From: Agarophyton chilense
Lineage: Eukaryota > Rhodophyta > Florideophyceae > Gracilariales > Gracilariaceae
Length of the DNA stretch: 64,000 nt
Assembly: GCA_030374765.1 (NCBI GenBank)
Contig: JARGXX010000088.1
Location: 992,001 to 1,056,000 of the forward strand
Direction of reading: 5' to 3'
Below the pieces are notes generated by a model. That model searched no databases. It was not told the origin of the DNA and saw only the letters and a list, made by a program, of their open reading frames with translations. The position numbers and the translations under genes were made by a program. Of the stretch, positions 43,248 through 53,347 are shown one piece after another; the first letter of the stretch is position 1; the number at the start of each line of letters is the position of its first letter.

Positions 43248-44753
43248 ATGGCTCCAGAACCCACGAGAACTTCTTCATCGCCTGCGGCAGACACCTTCGA
43301 AATGGGTAAACTGTTTGGTACGGGGGATGAAGTTATCCGGGCGTGTCTGGATTTGCGTGATCGTTACGCATCAACGAGGCGGGAGGAAGATGAGCCGCAA
43401 AAAGTGGGGCACACTGCATTCATCGATTTCGCAATTGCCAATTGCCACATCCTACCGGAGACCGCGAAGTTTTTTTATACTCTCCTAGGTTCCGACCACA
43501 CCAATTACACAGAAGATGAGCTCCGAGTTGTAGGAATGAGGGGCTCGAACTGTCAGAATTATTTCTCGGCGATGTTGCTGGATATAATGGATGGGGACCC
43601 AGATAGGAGCGTGAGGGACTTTTGGAACGCGTACGAGGAAGTGGAGTTCAAGGGCATCCCGAAGAATGTCACTTTGACAGAGTTCTTCAAAGGTCGGGAT
43701 ACAACCCGAAAGAAGGCGAGCAAAAGCCGGGCTCCATTCGCGACCGACTTCCCGACAATGTTCCAGAGGTTGCTGTTCCTCATTTGTATTCAGTCGGTCT
43801 CTATGGAGAAGAGAAGAGTCTCCCGTAAGCGAAGAAAGCGGGAAAGAACCTGCGATACGCCATTTTTGAAGGTGGCGATTTATGACAAACCAGTAGCTCA
43901 GCGTGTGGGTTTTGGTGTGCAGCTCGTCAATAACGAGTTGGACAGCTTCGCCCAGTATTTGGGATTCCCTGGCGTGGAATTCATGGTTTTGCCCTTTATC
44001 CATCTACGATATTCTGATATGCAGTTCCAGGCAATCGGAAACAGAAGAGATGGGTTCTCTCACAAGGACATGGCCCAACGACTTCTTCCTGGTAGAAACC
44101 GTACTTTATTGGAGGAGGATGTCGTCCCATGGGCGTGGAACCTGCCGGAGTACGTTGACACTCCAATTCGTATGTTGGACAAAGAGTTTCTCGCTGACCT
44201 GCACAAAGTGGTGGTGAATGAGCAGCTTTACTCTATATCAGCTCCGGAAAAATGGGACGTTCTAAAACCGTTTACATACACTTTGCCGAGAGTGTTTGCG
44301 GAGAGATTCGACTGCTTCTCGAACTCTCTTATCTCTACCATCTCGGAATACATATCGCCACTAAAGCTGCGAGGGAGTGTGGAGGTGGAAGTCGTGGCTG
44401 CGACAAAGGCGAAACCTACTATGGTTATGGAAGAAGACGAGATAGAAGTTGTACCCCCTGAGAAAGATTCGGAGGCTCCGGCGGTGGAGGGTGGAGAGGG
44501 AGTGGAGGGTGGGACCTGGAATGAGGAAGAGAACATGGGTGTTGGTCAGCATTCTTCCACAGCTGGACCAAGGTCGGTCGAATCTGAGTCAGTGGATATT
44601 CTGCCGCCTCACGACCTTACCTCTCTGGATGATATAATGTCTCTCCAAAAGTGCGAGTCGGAGATGGATAAGCACTGTCGAATGTACAATTGTACTTTCG
44701 AGAACCTGGTGGAGATTGACGAGACATTGCGCAGCAATGGGTCTCTCCGATAG
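43248..44753 (+). CDS. N-terminal part of methyltransferase-SET protein of the Plavaka-type element (unknown domain)
   Basis: A 501-codon open frame starting MAPEPTRTSSSPAADTF. The first 380 residues look globular (FIDFAIANCHILPETAKFF; VRDFWNAYEEVEFKGIP; RVGFGVQLVNNELDSFAQ) with a basic cluster RRVSRKRRKRER. Then comes an acidic, glycine-rich linker and a short helix-rich end (LQKCESEMDKHCRMYNC). I recognise no family. The frame stops at 44753, but just before this a second frame opens (RDIAQQWVSPIGKVQLVL) leading straight into the methyltransferase. The two were probably one protein separated by a one- or two-base frameshift near 44717-44722. Confidence 0.6.
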   Translation: MAPEPTRTSSSPAADTFEMGKLFGTGDEVIRACLDLRDRYASTRREEDEPQKVGHTAFIDFAIANCHILPETAKFFYTLLGSDHTNYTEDELRVVGMRGSNCQNYFSAMLLDIMDGDPDRSVRDFWNAYEEVEFKGIPKNVTLTEFFKGRDTTRKKASKSRAPFATDFPTMFQRLLFLICIQSVSMEKRRVSRKRRKRERTCDTPFLKVAIYDKPVAQRVGFGVQLVNNELDSFAQYLGFPGVEFMVLPFIHLRYSDMQFQAIGNRRDGFSHKDMAQRLLPGRNRTLLEEDVVPWAWNLPEYVDTPIRMLDKEFLADLHKVVVNEQLYSISAPEKWDVLKPFTYTLPRVFAERFDCFSNSLISTISEYISPLKLRGSVEVEVVAATKAKPTMVMEEDEIEVVPPEKDSEAPAVEGGEGVEGGTWNEEENMGVGQHSSTAGPRSVESESVDILPPHDLTSLDDIMSLQKCESEMDKHCRMYNCTFENLVEIDETLRSNGSLR

Positions 44754-46357
44754 GGAAAGTGCAGTTGGTTCTCACGGACCCGCCGTATAATATACGTGCG
44801 AAGAAGAACAGGAAAAACAGCTGGTACGACGTTCTTAACCGGCAAGACATGGTGAAGACGGCGAAGCTCATCTCTAAACTTCTGCGTCCGGGAGGGCATT
44901 TCGTTATATTCTGCGCGATTGAGCAGGTGAACGAATGGAAAGAAGTGTTCGGTCGAATTGGTGCAAAGGATGAGAATGGACAGAAGAGCAGGTCGTTTGT
45001 CGTGGACAAGGTCCAGCTGCACTTCATTCGCTCTCAAGGCAATCCGATGCGTAATCTCGGACGTAGTTCGTGCTCCCTGATTCCCGGAACAGAGTACGCC
45101 ATTCATGGAGTTCGCAGCGGGTTGTCCTACGCCGAACAACATGGCATGGTGAACTATGAGAACTTCAGCTATGTACCATCGCGATATCCGGGCTACTATA
45201 GCGTGATTGACCAAGTGCCTCCCATGTCGAATGGTGAAACTCTTCTATGGAGAAGGAAGAATGCCAAAGGAGCAGTTATGTATCAGAAAGTGCGGGCGGA
45301 ACAGAAGTCACGCGCTTTGCTGAAGGAGCTCATCAGCAGGTTTTCTCAGCCGGGAGACATAGTGGTGGACCTCTTCGCCGGAACATTTTAAACGGCCATG
45401 GCATGCATGGAACTGGAAAAGCACCGTCAGTTTCTAGGGTGTGAGCCAGATCCACAGTGCTTTGCTCATGCGAAGCACGCCGCTACAGTGAAATTTGCGT
45501 CATGCATGCGGAACAACGAGACGGACATTCATATAACGCAAGATGTTCGGAACGCTGTGACTCGAGTGACAGGCTTGTTTCCGGACGTCGTCATAAAGCG
45601 TTCGAAGTCCTGGAAAACACCTACCGGATTTCCCGAGCATCAGATGTTTCCACCCCATATCGTGGATTTTCTCTCCTCCATGTGGCAGGATAAGAATATA
45701 TCGGAGATTGGGCGACGGCAGGCGCTGTATGAGTGGCCAAGAAGTTTTCAAGGAAAGATGTCACTGTTGGATTGGAATGCTATTCTGGCAGTGGAGGCGA
45801 CAGTATGTGGTTGTCGGAAGGCAAATGCTGGTGTTGGTGTGTACAAAACACGCCGGGTGATACAAGGTGAGACTGTTTGTTACTTTTACGGGACTTTGGT
45901 GTACCATGATCTTTCAAATCGGAAGGAAGTTCATAAGGCATGCGGAGGGGGGCTATTGAAAGCGACTGCTGATCGTTTTCGGCAGTACGCGATGGAGATA
46001 AGCGTCCGAGGGGAAGTGTTTCACAAGCTACCAGGAAGAATTAGTGGGGTGTCTCTTATTCCGCTGTGGATTGTCCCTGCTCCATTCTGCTTGGGGGGAA
46101 CGATTAACGACCCCAAGTATGTGGAAGGGGGTAGGGACAGGAATGCGGTTGAAGACGGGTTAATGAGACGCCGAACTGCAAATGTTAGGGTCATCAGAAC
46201 TCCGGGGACGGGGCGGACCCCATTTCAGTTGAGAGACTATAGATTGCTTTCTGTGCAAGCAATTCGAGATATAGAAATAGGAGAGGAGCTGTTCGCGGAT
46301 TATGGGACAGAGTATATCTGGAGTATGAATAACACGCCAGTCATAGTAATCGATTAA
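44719..46357 (+). pseudogene. DPPY-class DNA methyltransferase fused to a SET domain
   Basis: One frame with a single TAA at 45389. The methyltransferase has the catalytic motif LVLTDPPYNI (44779-44790), then a target-recognition-like part, then the AdoMet motif GDIVVDLFAGTF (to 45388); motif IV before motif I is the order of beta-class N6-adenine/N4-cytosine enzymes. After the stop the frame continues TAMACMELEKHRQFLGCE, exactly what follows motif I in this family, so the TAA is a mutation (probably from a Ser codon). A SET-like domain follows at about 45.82-46.33 kb: GVGVYKTRRVIQGETVCYFYG at its start, GTINDPKYVEG in place of the usual NHxC, and RDIEIGEELFADYG at its end. SET domains methylate protein lysines. 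A fusion of DNA and histone methyl writers on a transposon is unusual. Confidence 0.75.
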
Positions 46358-46680
46358 AAGTGCATCGCTTTTGTTACTTTACTTCATTGTAGTGTACCAG
46401 ATATTGTGGGCTTTTACTATGTTTGTCGCTACATATAACGTCAAAGCGTGACGTAGTACATATGCTAAAGGAAAGTCATGTACACCGAAGGAGAATACTT
46501 TTCCAATATCTGGTGCGTTCGAGCGCATATTTAAAATATCTGAAAAGTTTGGGGGTTTTCTGAGAACACGAAAAGGGTGGAGGTATATTTTTGGAAGCAG
46601 AATGTTTCGAAGCTTCTCTCCCATCCATCGCATTGCAACGCGTGGAAGACCATACCACGATCGCTCTCTCTCTCTTCAAC

Positions 46681-48595
46681 CATGGCTCCGAAGCGCAAAT
46701 CGAGAAGCGAGAACACTAGCGGGCGCGGTACAAAATCACAGCGGCATGGAGGGGATGCGGAGGGCGGAAGGGACAAGGGGCGTAGGCTCCAGGGCGCGAG
46801 TGGAGAGAAGGGAGGCGTGCGCCTGAGAGGTAGATCAAGGCAAGATGGTGGGGAAGGAGAGGCGAGTGGGGGCAAAGGAAAGGCTGTTCGCGCAAAGGAG
46901 ACGGTGACGGAGGAGAGTGCGGAGCAAATCACGTCGCGTACGGAGCAAATCACGTCGCCTACGGGAGAGATGGTGCGGAGCGGCGATGGAAAACGGGATG
47001 GCGTGCGAAGCAACCGCACGCGTGTACCTAGAAGTGGATTGCGGGGGAGGGCGAGCAGAGCTCCAGCGAGGACAAGGAGAGGGGATGCATCCGAGCGGAC
47101 TCTAAGTGCTGTACTCACGTCTTCAGCTGATGTGGAGCCGGTGAATTCATGCTCTGCACCTGAAGGAGATGAAGAGATTCCGAATGAGAGGACGAAGGGG
47201 CGTAAGGAGGGAGAGAGAATGATCGGAGAACGTGGATCCCGCCTCAAAGGCGTTGAAGAAGCAGGGGCATCGTTTACGGGTATGAGGGAAGAGGACGGTG
47301 ATGATGAGATACAGAAAGGGAGAATAGAGAGTAGCCGTGGTGGGGAGGGTAGAATAGGTGGACCCAGTAGTGGTCTAATCGCGGGCGCAAGAGTCGTTCG
47401 AGAGAGAACAGAAGGAGAGAGTGTTGGAGTTACCGCGGGGGAACAGGCGGAAAGATGGGAGGGGGCGAACTTGGATTACGTGGAAGAAAGGAGAGAACGT
47501 GCAAGGGAAAGAATGGGGAGTGTTCGAGTTACAGGAAGAAGAGCGATAGACGAAAGGGAAAGCAGAGAAGTGCATGTGAGTGAGGGGGGGAGAAGGGGGT
47601 TTGCTGGAGGGATAACACGTGGTTCAGGGGAGGAAGGCGATGGAAGAGCAGCAGTTCTTTCTCATCAGGGAGAAGATGTCGTGCGTTTGCCACCGAGGAG
47701 AGGGGTGGGTTTGGGAGTTGAAGGGTTTGAGGTGAACGCAAGGCGAAGGACGCCGGAAGGTATGCGAGCAAGGAGAAACATTGTATTCACAAGGAATAAT
47801 GATAACGCGGAGAAGGCGAATTTAAATGTCGTGGAGAACGCCGTCCGTATAGTGGAAGATGAAGCAAATGATGATGACATAGGTTTGTTGCCGCGGTTGA
47901 TGCTAATTGAGAAGATGAATGTGTTGAAGGGACAAATGGGACGTATGAAGGAAGACAGCTACAGTGTGATGGTGAGTTCGAAAATGACCCAAACGGAGCT
48001 GGATCGGGCGAGTGAGGAAATGAAGCAGCAGAATGTGCTGATTGAGAGTTTGAGGGAGGCGTTGAAAGGTAGAATCACTGGGGAAGGGAGGGGGGAGGGA
48101 GGCGTGACGCGGCGACGAAAGTATGACATTGGAGTGCAGAAATGCTTTTATGGATTTGCACGTCGTGTGTATGATAGGATTCTTCATTATGCAAAACTGG
48201 AGGCATCGGAACTTTGCTTCGACACCGATAATGTGGGTCGAATCTGGAAGAATAGAAGTGAGGCGCTTGGGGAGAGTAGGGAGGAAAGTATGTTTGTGGT
48301 GGGAGAGAAGGAAATGGTTCCGAGATGTCCAATTGAGGTTGCATATGAGATGAGACCGTATACGCCGATGGCGGTGAGGATGAAGTTGGAGTGCTTGAGG
48401 ATGGAGGTGCGGACGGAGTGGAAGGAACGGCGGGAGTTTGTGGAGCTGATGGTGGTGAAGAGGTGTTCTGATCTGAGACGTTCGATGGCGGCGAGCTTGA
48501 TGAGTTTGGAAACGCCGAGGTGGAAGTTGTGGAGGTGTTCGAATGGGAAGATGTTGTATGGGGTGAGGAGGGGGGTGATGTTGAAAAGGGGGTAA
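46681..48595 (+). CDS. Charged accessory protein of the Plavaka-type element
   Basis: Open frame of 637 codons from the Met at 46681 (MAPKRKSRSENTSGRG); the frame is also open upstream to 46577. The N-terminal 400 residues are low-complexity, rich in Arg, Gly, Glu and Ser (for example ERTKGRKEGERMIGERGSR). After about residue 400 the protein becomes structured: LLPRLMLIEKMNVLKGQMG and a coiled coil (ELDRASEEMKQQNVLIESL), then RRKYDIGVQKCFYGFARRVYD to the end. The last 409 bp overlap the 3' end of the transposase gene on the other strand. Function unknown; a basic N-terminus fits DNA or RNA binding. Confidence 0.55.
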
Positions 48596-50100
48596 GACTC
48601 GAAGAGGGAGGGGTATTTTGCGAGGGAGAGGGAGTGGAGTGCTTGGAGAGCTTGTTCCTTGAAGTTGCGCGAGACTCTTGGCTTGCGGGCGAGGAGAGCT
48701 GCTTCGGAGTCCTTGAGGAGGGAGAAGTGTTTGTTGCGGGCTGCAAGGGTGAGGGGAGGAGTTCGAGGGGGATGGGCGTGAGAGTGTTGGTGGAGTTGTG
48801 AGCGAGGGACAGAGCATCTGTGGCAGGGGTGCTGGGGGCGGGTGCCGTGGGAGATGGCGAGAATATCCTTTGCCTCGGGAATGTCTGCGCAGTAGCTGGC
48901 GATGATGGGGTGGCATTGACGAAGAACGCCGTCTGCTTCGCCGAAGGGGAAACCGGGGAGGGCGGAAGAGAAGAGAGGTTGAAGGAGGGAGGAGATGGTC
49001 TGCTGTATGAGTTCCATTTTTGTTTGGCGGGGGATGGAGGAGGAATGAATGATGATATCTGCAACTGGAGAAGGAGTGATTGGGGTGAAGGAGGTGGGAA
49101 GATAACCGAGGAGTGTGAGATTGTCGGAGATGCATTTGTGGCGAAAGGAGTCGGAGAAGTTGAGAAGGGTGATGTGGAGGGGGTAGGAGGTGATGGAAGA
49201 AGATTTGAGAGAGGTAGAGGACTTGTCGGAGTAGATTTGGACGAGGCCGATGAAGGAGTCGATACCGGTGGAGTGAGGGAGATGCCAGACGATGTTATCT
49301 TTTGTGGACTGCATGATGGCGGTCTTGAGTGCGGGGAAGACTTTTGAGCCGAAGGTGGCTGCCATGGGGTGTGCGAAGGCGGAGGAGCCGGAGGCGGATG
49401 TTTGGGAGATGGGGTGGAAAAAGGTGTTCTTGAAGTGTGCGAGGGCGAGCTGTTGTTTGAGGACATGGATTGCGTCTTTCTGGAAGAGGGTTGCGGAGAA
49501 GCGTTTGTGGGGATCAAAGATGGTGGAGGGGGCGAAACCAATGGACCTGATACTCTGGTGGAAGAGGTCTGCCTGGAGCTCGAGGCATTGCTTTGCGGAG
49601 GAGACTGAGTTCCGGAATGTTGATTCGGACAAGTGGGGATCATTAAGGAGAGTGATGAGTTCGTCAGCCTTTCGTTGTCCAAGCTTGGAGGCGATGGAGG
49701 AGATGTAGAGGACCATTTTCTCCAGGTGGGGGTTGTCGAGGGGGGGAGTGGAAGGAGGGAGGGGGGAGAGAGCGAGAGAGGAGGGGGGACCGAGAGGGGC
49801 AGTGGCGACGTGGATGGCGTCCTGGGTGTGGAGGGAGAGAGAGAGCTGGTCTTGGAGGTAGGAGTCATGGTGTGCGAGAGGGACGTTGTCGGAAGGGCGA
49901 TGTGAGGGAGGAAGATGAGGGGGGAGTTGTGAGGTGGACTTGTGGCGTTTTGTGCGGGGGGGGAAGTTGGGTTCATTTCCGCCAGGGGAGAGGAAGCGCT
50001 TGTTGGCGGAGAGGGGATGAGGGCACCTTCTCTGGTGCCGCTGGAGGGCGGGGATTTCTCGGGCGATGAAGGAGCAACCGTTGAAGCAGCAGGAAGGCAT
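48187..50100 (-). CDS. Plavaka-type transposase
   Basis: 637 residues from the Met at 50100 (MPSCCFNGCSFIAREIPALQ). The frame extends upstream to 50217, but the zinc finger start fits best. N-terminal C2H2-like finger (C5, C9, H22, C26). Family landmarks in order: IYSDKSSTSL (about residue 290), PLHITLLNFSD, LTLLGYLPTSF (about 335), ADGVLRQCHPIIASYCADIPE, the Cys motif PCHRCSVPRSQL (about 427) and FPFEHLHNFHLGVSK (about 520). These match the Plavaka/Tnp2-like transposases known mainly from fungi. The part after about residue 570 is less certain because it overlaps the convergent plus-strand gene. The frame is uninterrupted, unlike the cargo genes. Confidence 0.82.
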   Translation of the reverse strand: MPSCCFNGCSFIAREIPALQRHQRRCPHPLSANKRFLSPGGNEPNFPPRTKRHKSTSQLPPHLPPSHRPSDNVPLAHHDSYLQDQLSLSLHTQDAIHVATAPLGPPSSLALSPLPPSTPPLDNPHLEKMVLYISSIASKLGQRKADELITLLNDPHLSESTFRNSVSSAKQCLELQADLFHQSIRSIGFAPSTIFDPHKRFSATLFQKDAIHVLKQQLALAHFKNTFFHPISQTSASGSSAFAHPMAATFGSKVFPALKTAIMQSTKDNIVWHLPHSTGIDSFIGLVQIYSDKSSTSLKSSSITSYPLHITLLNFSDSFRHKCISDNLTLLGYLPTSFTPITPSPVADIIIHSSSIPRQTKMELIQQTISSLLQPLFSSALPGFPFGEADGVLRQCHPIIASYCADIPEAKDILAISHGTRPQHPCHRCSVPRSQLHQHSHAHPPRTPPLTLAARNKHFSLLKDSEAALLARKPRVSRNFKEQALQALHSLSLAKYPSLFESYPLFNITPLLTPYNIFPFEHLHNFHLGVSKLIKLAAIERLRSEHLFTTISSTNSRRSFHSVRTSILKHSNFILTAIGVYGLISYATSIGHLGTISFSPTTNILSSLLSPSASLLFFQIRPTLSVSKQSSDASSFA

Positions 50101-50217
50101 GGTGGGTGGAGGAGAGGTGGTGGGAAAGAAGTTGGTAGGGGGCGTAGACGGAGAGAGAGTATGGCGCACACAGGGCACGTGACAGGGGAGGGCGGTAGAG
50201 AATAATATAGAATGCAA

Positions 50218-50594
50218 GGCACGTGAGGTCTGCCAGGTCGGGCTGCGATTCTATTGCGATTGATATGGATGGTACTAAATGTTCAATTTCTATTTTGAGG
50301 TACATTTTGGGACCGGTTGTTTGTACTAATCTGTCAATCTAGAGCGCACAAAGATTGAATCTGCTCCTGCACCACTTCTCTACTTTTTTACCTTTAAACT
50401 GCGGCGACAGAAAGATTCACGCTTGTTTTACCTCCATCAAAACTAGAAAAACTGCAGATATGTGCTAGTTTTCCTTCCCATACAAACTAGCACTAATGAA
50501 CGAATGAAAATATTTTTGGAAATTAACACCTCCAAATTTGGATAAATTCACGGGTTTTTCGGTCATTTCAATTCGTCCTTTTTTGACCACTGAA
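50218..50594. other. Right subterminal region of the Plavaka-type element
   Basis: AT-rich and non-coding. It contains CTAG-centred motifs in both orientations (GTGCTAGTTTT, AAACTAGCAC near 50462-50493), matching similar motifs next to the left end (40070-40096). Probable transposase-binding sites. Confidence 0.5.
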
Positions 50595-50617
50595 CTAGCA
50601 TTCTGAGAACACTGACG
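50595..50617. repeat. Plavaka-type element, right terminal inverted repeat
   Basis: Reverse complement begins CGTCAGTGTTCTC; followed by the TA duplication at 50618-50619. Confidence 0.85.
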
Positions 50618-52360
50618 TACATGGCACTACAAATACAACCACGCATATGCAGTCTGCCCTGGCCGAAGGCATTCCCGAAGATCTTCGACCTCATCTACTG
50701 TAATGGCTTGATGATATACTCCTTCACCATGCCACCATTCAAGGCCTTCTCAACTGCATCCACTTTCTGTTCTGGTTGTGTTCTGAGCGGCACATGAAGC
50801 TACACCCTGCCGAATGCACCCTTTTTGCGACTTCTATCAGGTGGTGTGGAAGGATCATATCTACTGATGGTGTCAAGTACGACCCTCGACATCTCAACGG
50901 CCGAACCTCCCTCGAACGTCGCCTACTTACAACAATTTCTTTGCGTGTTGCAGTGGATGAGATCTAATATCCCCAATTATTCCAATCTCATTGACCCACT
51001 GCATCACTTCATGAAAAATGTGTACCACCAAGCCGGAAAAAGAACAACTCGAGCAGTAGTCTGAATTGACTTACATACCTTCGGATGGGGAGATATCAAA
51101 TTGCAAGCGTTTGCAGCCTGCAAAGCGGCTCTGGGGAAACTGGTGACATTGTCTCATCATGACAACAATCAGCGCTTCTGCATTTTTACTGACGCATCAG
51201 ACAGCGTCTGGTCAGGAATTGTCACACAGGTACCCTACGATGATTTGATTTTGCGAAACGCGAGTCAACACCATAGCCCAGTTTCATTCTGTTCCGGCCG
51301 GTTCAACAGAATTCAACTTGGCTGTTCCATTCTTGAAAAGGAATCTTACACAGTTTTTGCAACTCTGGACCGCATGCACTGGCTGGTGGCAACCCCCAAT
51401 GGTTTTGACCTTTTCACGGATCATAACAACCTAATTTTTCTTTTTGATCCACTTGCAGTCGCATCTGACTTGCCTCAGACTTCAGTCAGAAAGTTCCTTA
51501 GATGGGTCGTACGTCTTACCATGTACGACTACACCTGCTTCCACATAAAGGGCACAGACAATGTCTGGGCAGACCTACTGGTACGATGGTCAGCCTCAGG
51601 CACAGTACGACGATTGGTCAGAATCCCCGAGCTTCCATCCCCCCCCACTGCAGACTTCGAGTGGCCATCGCAGAAGAAAATCTTCAAAACACAGGAAGCA
51701 AACCGTGACTCCCGCCCACATGACTTACAAGTCAAGCACGACCTATGGAGGACCTTGAGCACGGACGCCATGTGGATACCCGATAAGGCTGTGGACCTGC
51801 ATCTTCGTCTGTGCATCATCACTCACACTGGACCCAGTGGTCATCGCGGCCACAAAGCTACCCTACGTGTACTACAGCGACACTTTTTCCTGGTCCACCA
51901 TGACAGTCGACGTTGCGAACTTCGTTCAGGCCTGTATTCACTGCCTCTCAACAGTTGGCGTTCAAAAGTCCCGCGGCTTTTCGGTCCGGCCTTCCACGGT
52001 ACAAAGCCAAACTATCTTGTTCAGTTTGAATACTTGGAAATTGGGCCGAGCTGCACTGGTGAGAAACACCTCCTACCACTCAAGAATGACCACTCTGAGT
52101 ACAAATGGCCTTTTCCATTTCCAAACACTTCAGCCGATAACGCCAGGCACGCTCTCATCGCTTGGTGTGCCGCCTTTGCTGTCCCGTACGGGTTCGTGTC
52201 AGACGGTCCAACACACTTCCGAAATGAGACACTTATTTCGGTCCCAAAGGGCCTCAAAGTCCCACATCATTTCACCGTACCATATACCCCTTGTAGAAAC
52301 GGTGCCGTCGAGCGCTTGGGCAAGGAAGTACTTCGTGCGTTCCGCGCTATAGTGTCTTAA
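50618..52360 (+). pseudogene. Element B RT (C-terminal part), RNase H and integrase
   Basis: It resumes the RT frame with HGTTNTTTHMQSALAEG. The catalytic box reads WLDDILLHHA with a TAA just before it. RNase H follows (CIFTDASDSVWSGIV; LFTDHNNLIFLF; FHIKGTDNVWADLL), then an H2C2 region (HTGPSGHRGHKATL; frameshift near 51.9 kb; CIHCLSTVG) and an integrase core (LVQFEYLEIG; GFVSDGPTHFRNE; YTPCRNGAVERLGKEVL). In the triad the first Asp is Glu (FEYLEIG), while the second Asp and the Glu remain. The stop at 52360 comes soon after the core. Confidence 0.85.
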
Positions 52361-53040
52361 CTGCGCATGGACATGAAATAATGGCCTGATCCAGTTCCTA
52401 TCATTCAGAATGCTCTAAACAGTGCCCCATCTTCACATCGCCGCAATTTCCCACCCGTCACAGCTTTCTTTGGATTGAATCCAGCACTACCCATTTCCAC
52501 CTTTCTACGGACATCCACGGAAACAACGATGACTCTTGCGGAGGCAGCTGCCGAACGCTTGCTCAACAACAAGTCTTTGAAGCAAGCTGTAGCTGAATTG
52601 CACCCTCTGATAAAGTTCAAACTGCATAACAACCGGGAAAAATCGCGCACATGTGCGTCTAGAGGGAAATTTAGAAATTTTGATATAAGTAACTTTGTCC
52701 TGGTCGCTCGTGACGACTTTCACGAAGGCGAAAAACTTGCGCTCCGCTGGCGAGGATTGCGCAGAGTAATGAGAGCGCTTTCAGACTTTGTTTTTCAGGT
52801 AGAGAACCTACGGAACAACACTGTAGAAAGCATTCATGGCAGCAGGCTGAAGTTTTACAGAGACGCCTCTTTAAACACTGAAGCTATTCTTCCGCATGTT
52901 CTCGCTTCGGAAACTGACATGCCTGTAGCGCACTTACTGAAACTTGTCAAAGCGGCGGATGTTTTGAAGGTACACGTGCGCTGGGAAGGACTGGCGAACA
53001 ATGAAGACACTTTGGAATCGATAGAAAAAATCAACTAAGA
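52361..53040 (+). pseudogene. Element B integrase C-terminal part with chromodomain-like end
   Basis: The frame 52475-53038 reads on from the integrase (AAERLLNNKSLKQAVAEL; ISNFVLVARDDFHEGEKL) and ends KVHVRWEGLANNEDTLESI, a chromodomain-type core with few of the aromatic cage residues evident. The stop at 53038 precedes the polypurine tract and 3' LTR by about 100 bp. Confidence 0.7.
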
Positions 53041-53137
53041 CGTCACAGTTATTTTTCTCGCTTGCTGAAGCGAAAAAACTGTCCTGTACACCTTGTGGAT
53101 AAAGTTCGTGACGCATTTTCTCTCTGACAGAGGGGAT

Positions 53138-53342
53138 TGTAGCACATGCCACCCACCACAATTAGGATAGCACCTAAAGTGGACACAAGCATTGTGGTTA
53201 GCGTGGCAATCCGGGACATAGTAGACACCCACGGTAAGTATTTAAGACTCCTCTAAGTTACATCTCAGGATACGGGGACATCGAACCCACGGCACTACAA
53301 CTTTGCTCTTTCGTTGACGCCAACCGCTGAGGCAACAGCACA
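53138..53342 (+). repeat. Element B 3' LTR
   Basis: 205 bp, TGTAGCACATG...AACAGCACA, followed by the target duplication GGGAC. Intact counterpart of the split 5' LTR. Confidence 0.9.
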
Positions 53343-53347
53343 GGGAC

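Larger units (their letters stand above)
40051..50617. mobile_element. Plavaka-type DNA transposon with DNA/chromatin-modification cargo
   Basis: 10,567 bp, bounded by 23-bp terminal inverted repeats starting CGTCWGTGTYCTC (20 of 23 identical) and a TA target duplication (40049-40050, 50618-50619). Excision in silico restores the RT frame of element B. Subterminal GTGCTAG/CTAG motifs recur at both ends. Genes: coiled-coil protein (minus), 2OG-Fe(II) dioxygenase-like protein (minus), then divergent plus-strand units (unknown 501-residue part, DPPY methyltransferase plus SET, a charged protein) and a minus-strand transposase with zinc finger. Plavaka elements belong to the CACTA-like superfamily. 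The cargo is the unusual part. Three cargo frames carry one premature stop each; the transposase frame is open. Confidence 0.9.
31896..53342 (+). mobile_element. Ty3/gypsy retrotransposon B, host of nested copia and Plavaka insertions
   Basis: The 5' LTR (31896-32019 plus 37645-37734, split by a copia element) and 3' LTR (53138-53342, 205 bp, TGTAGC..AGCACA) flank gag, protease, RT/RNase H, integrase and a chromodomain-like end on the plus strand. The whole unit is bounded by the 5-bp duplication GGGAC (31891-31895 and 53343-53347). A polypurine tract (GACAGAGGGGAT) precedes the 3' LTR. Without the two insertions the element is about 5.3 kb. It differs from A, P and E: its RT box is WLDD and its integrase ends RNGAVERLGKEVLR. 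Several stops mark it as dead. Confidence 0.92.

Noticed and set aside
47903-50222. Very long alternative minus-strand frames (410 and 715 codons) over the Plavaka region
   Set aside because: Low-complexity Ser/Pro/His products caused by the purine bias of the opposite strand; the transposase frame carries the family motifs instead.
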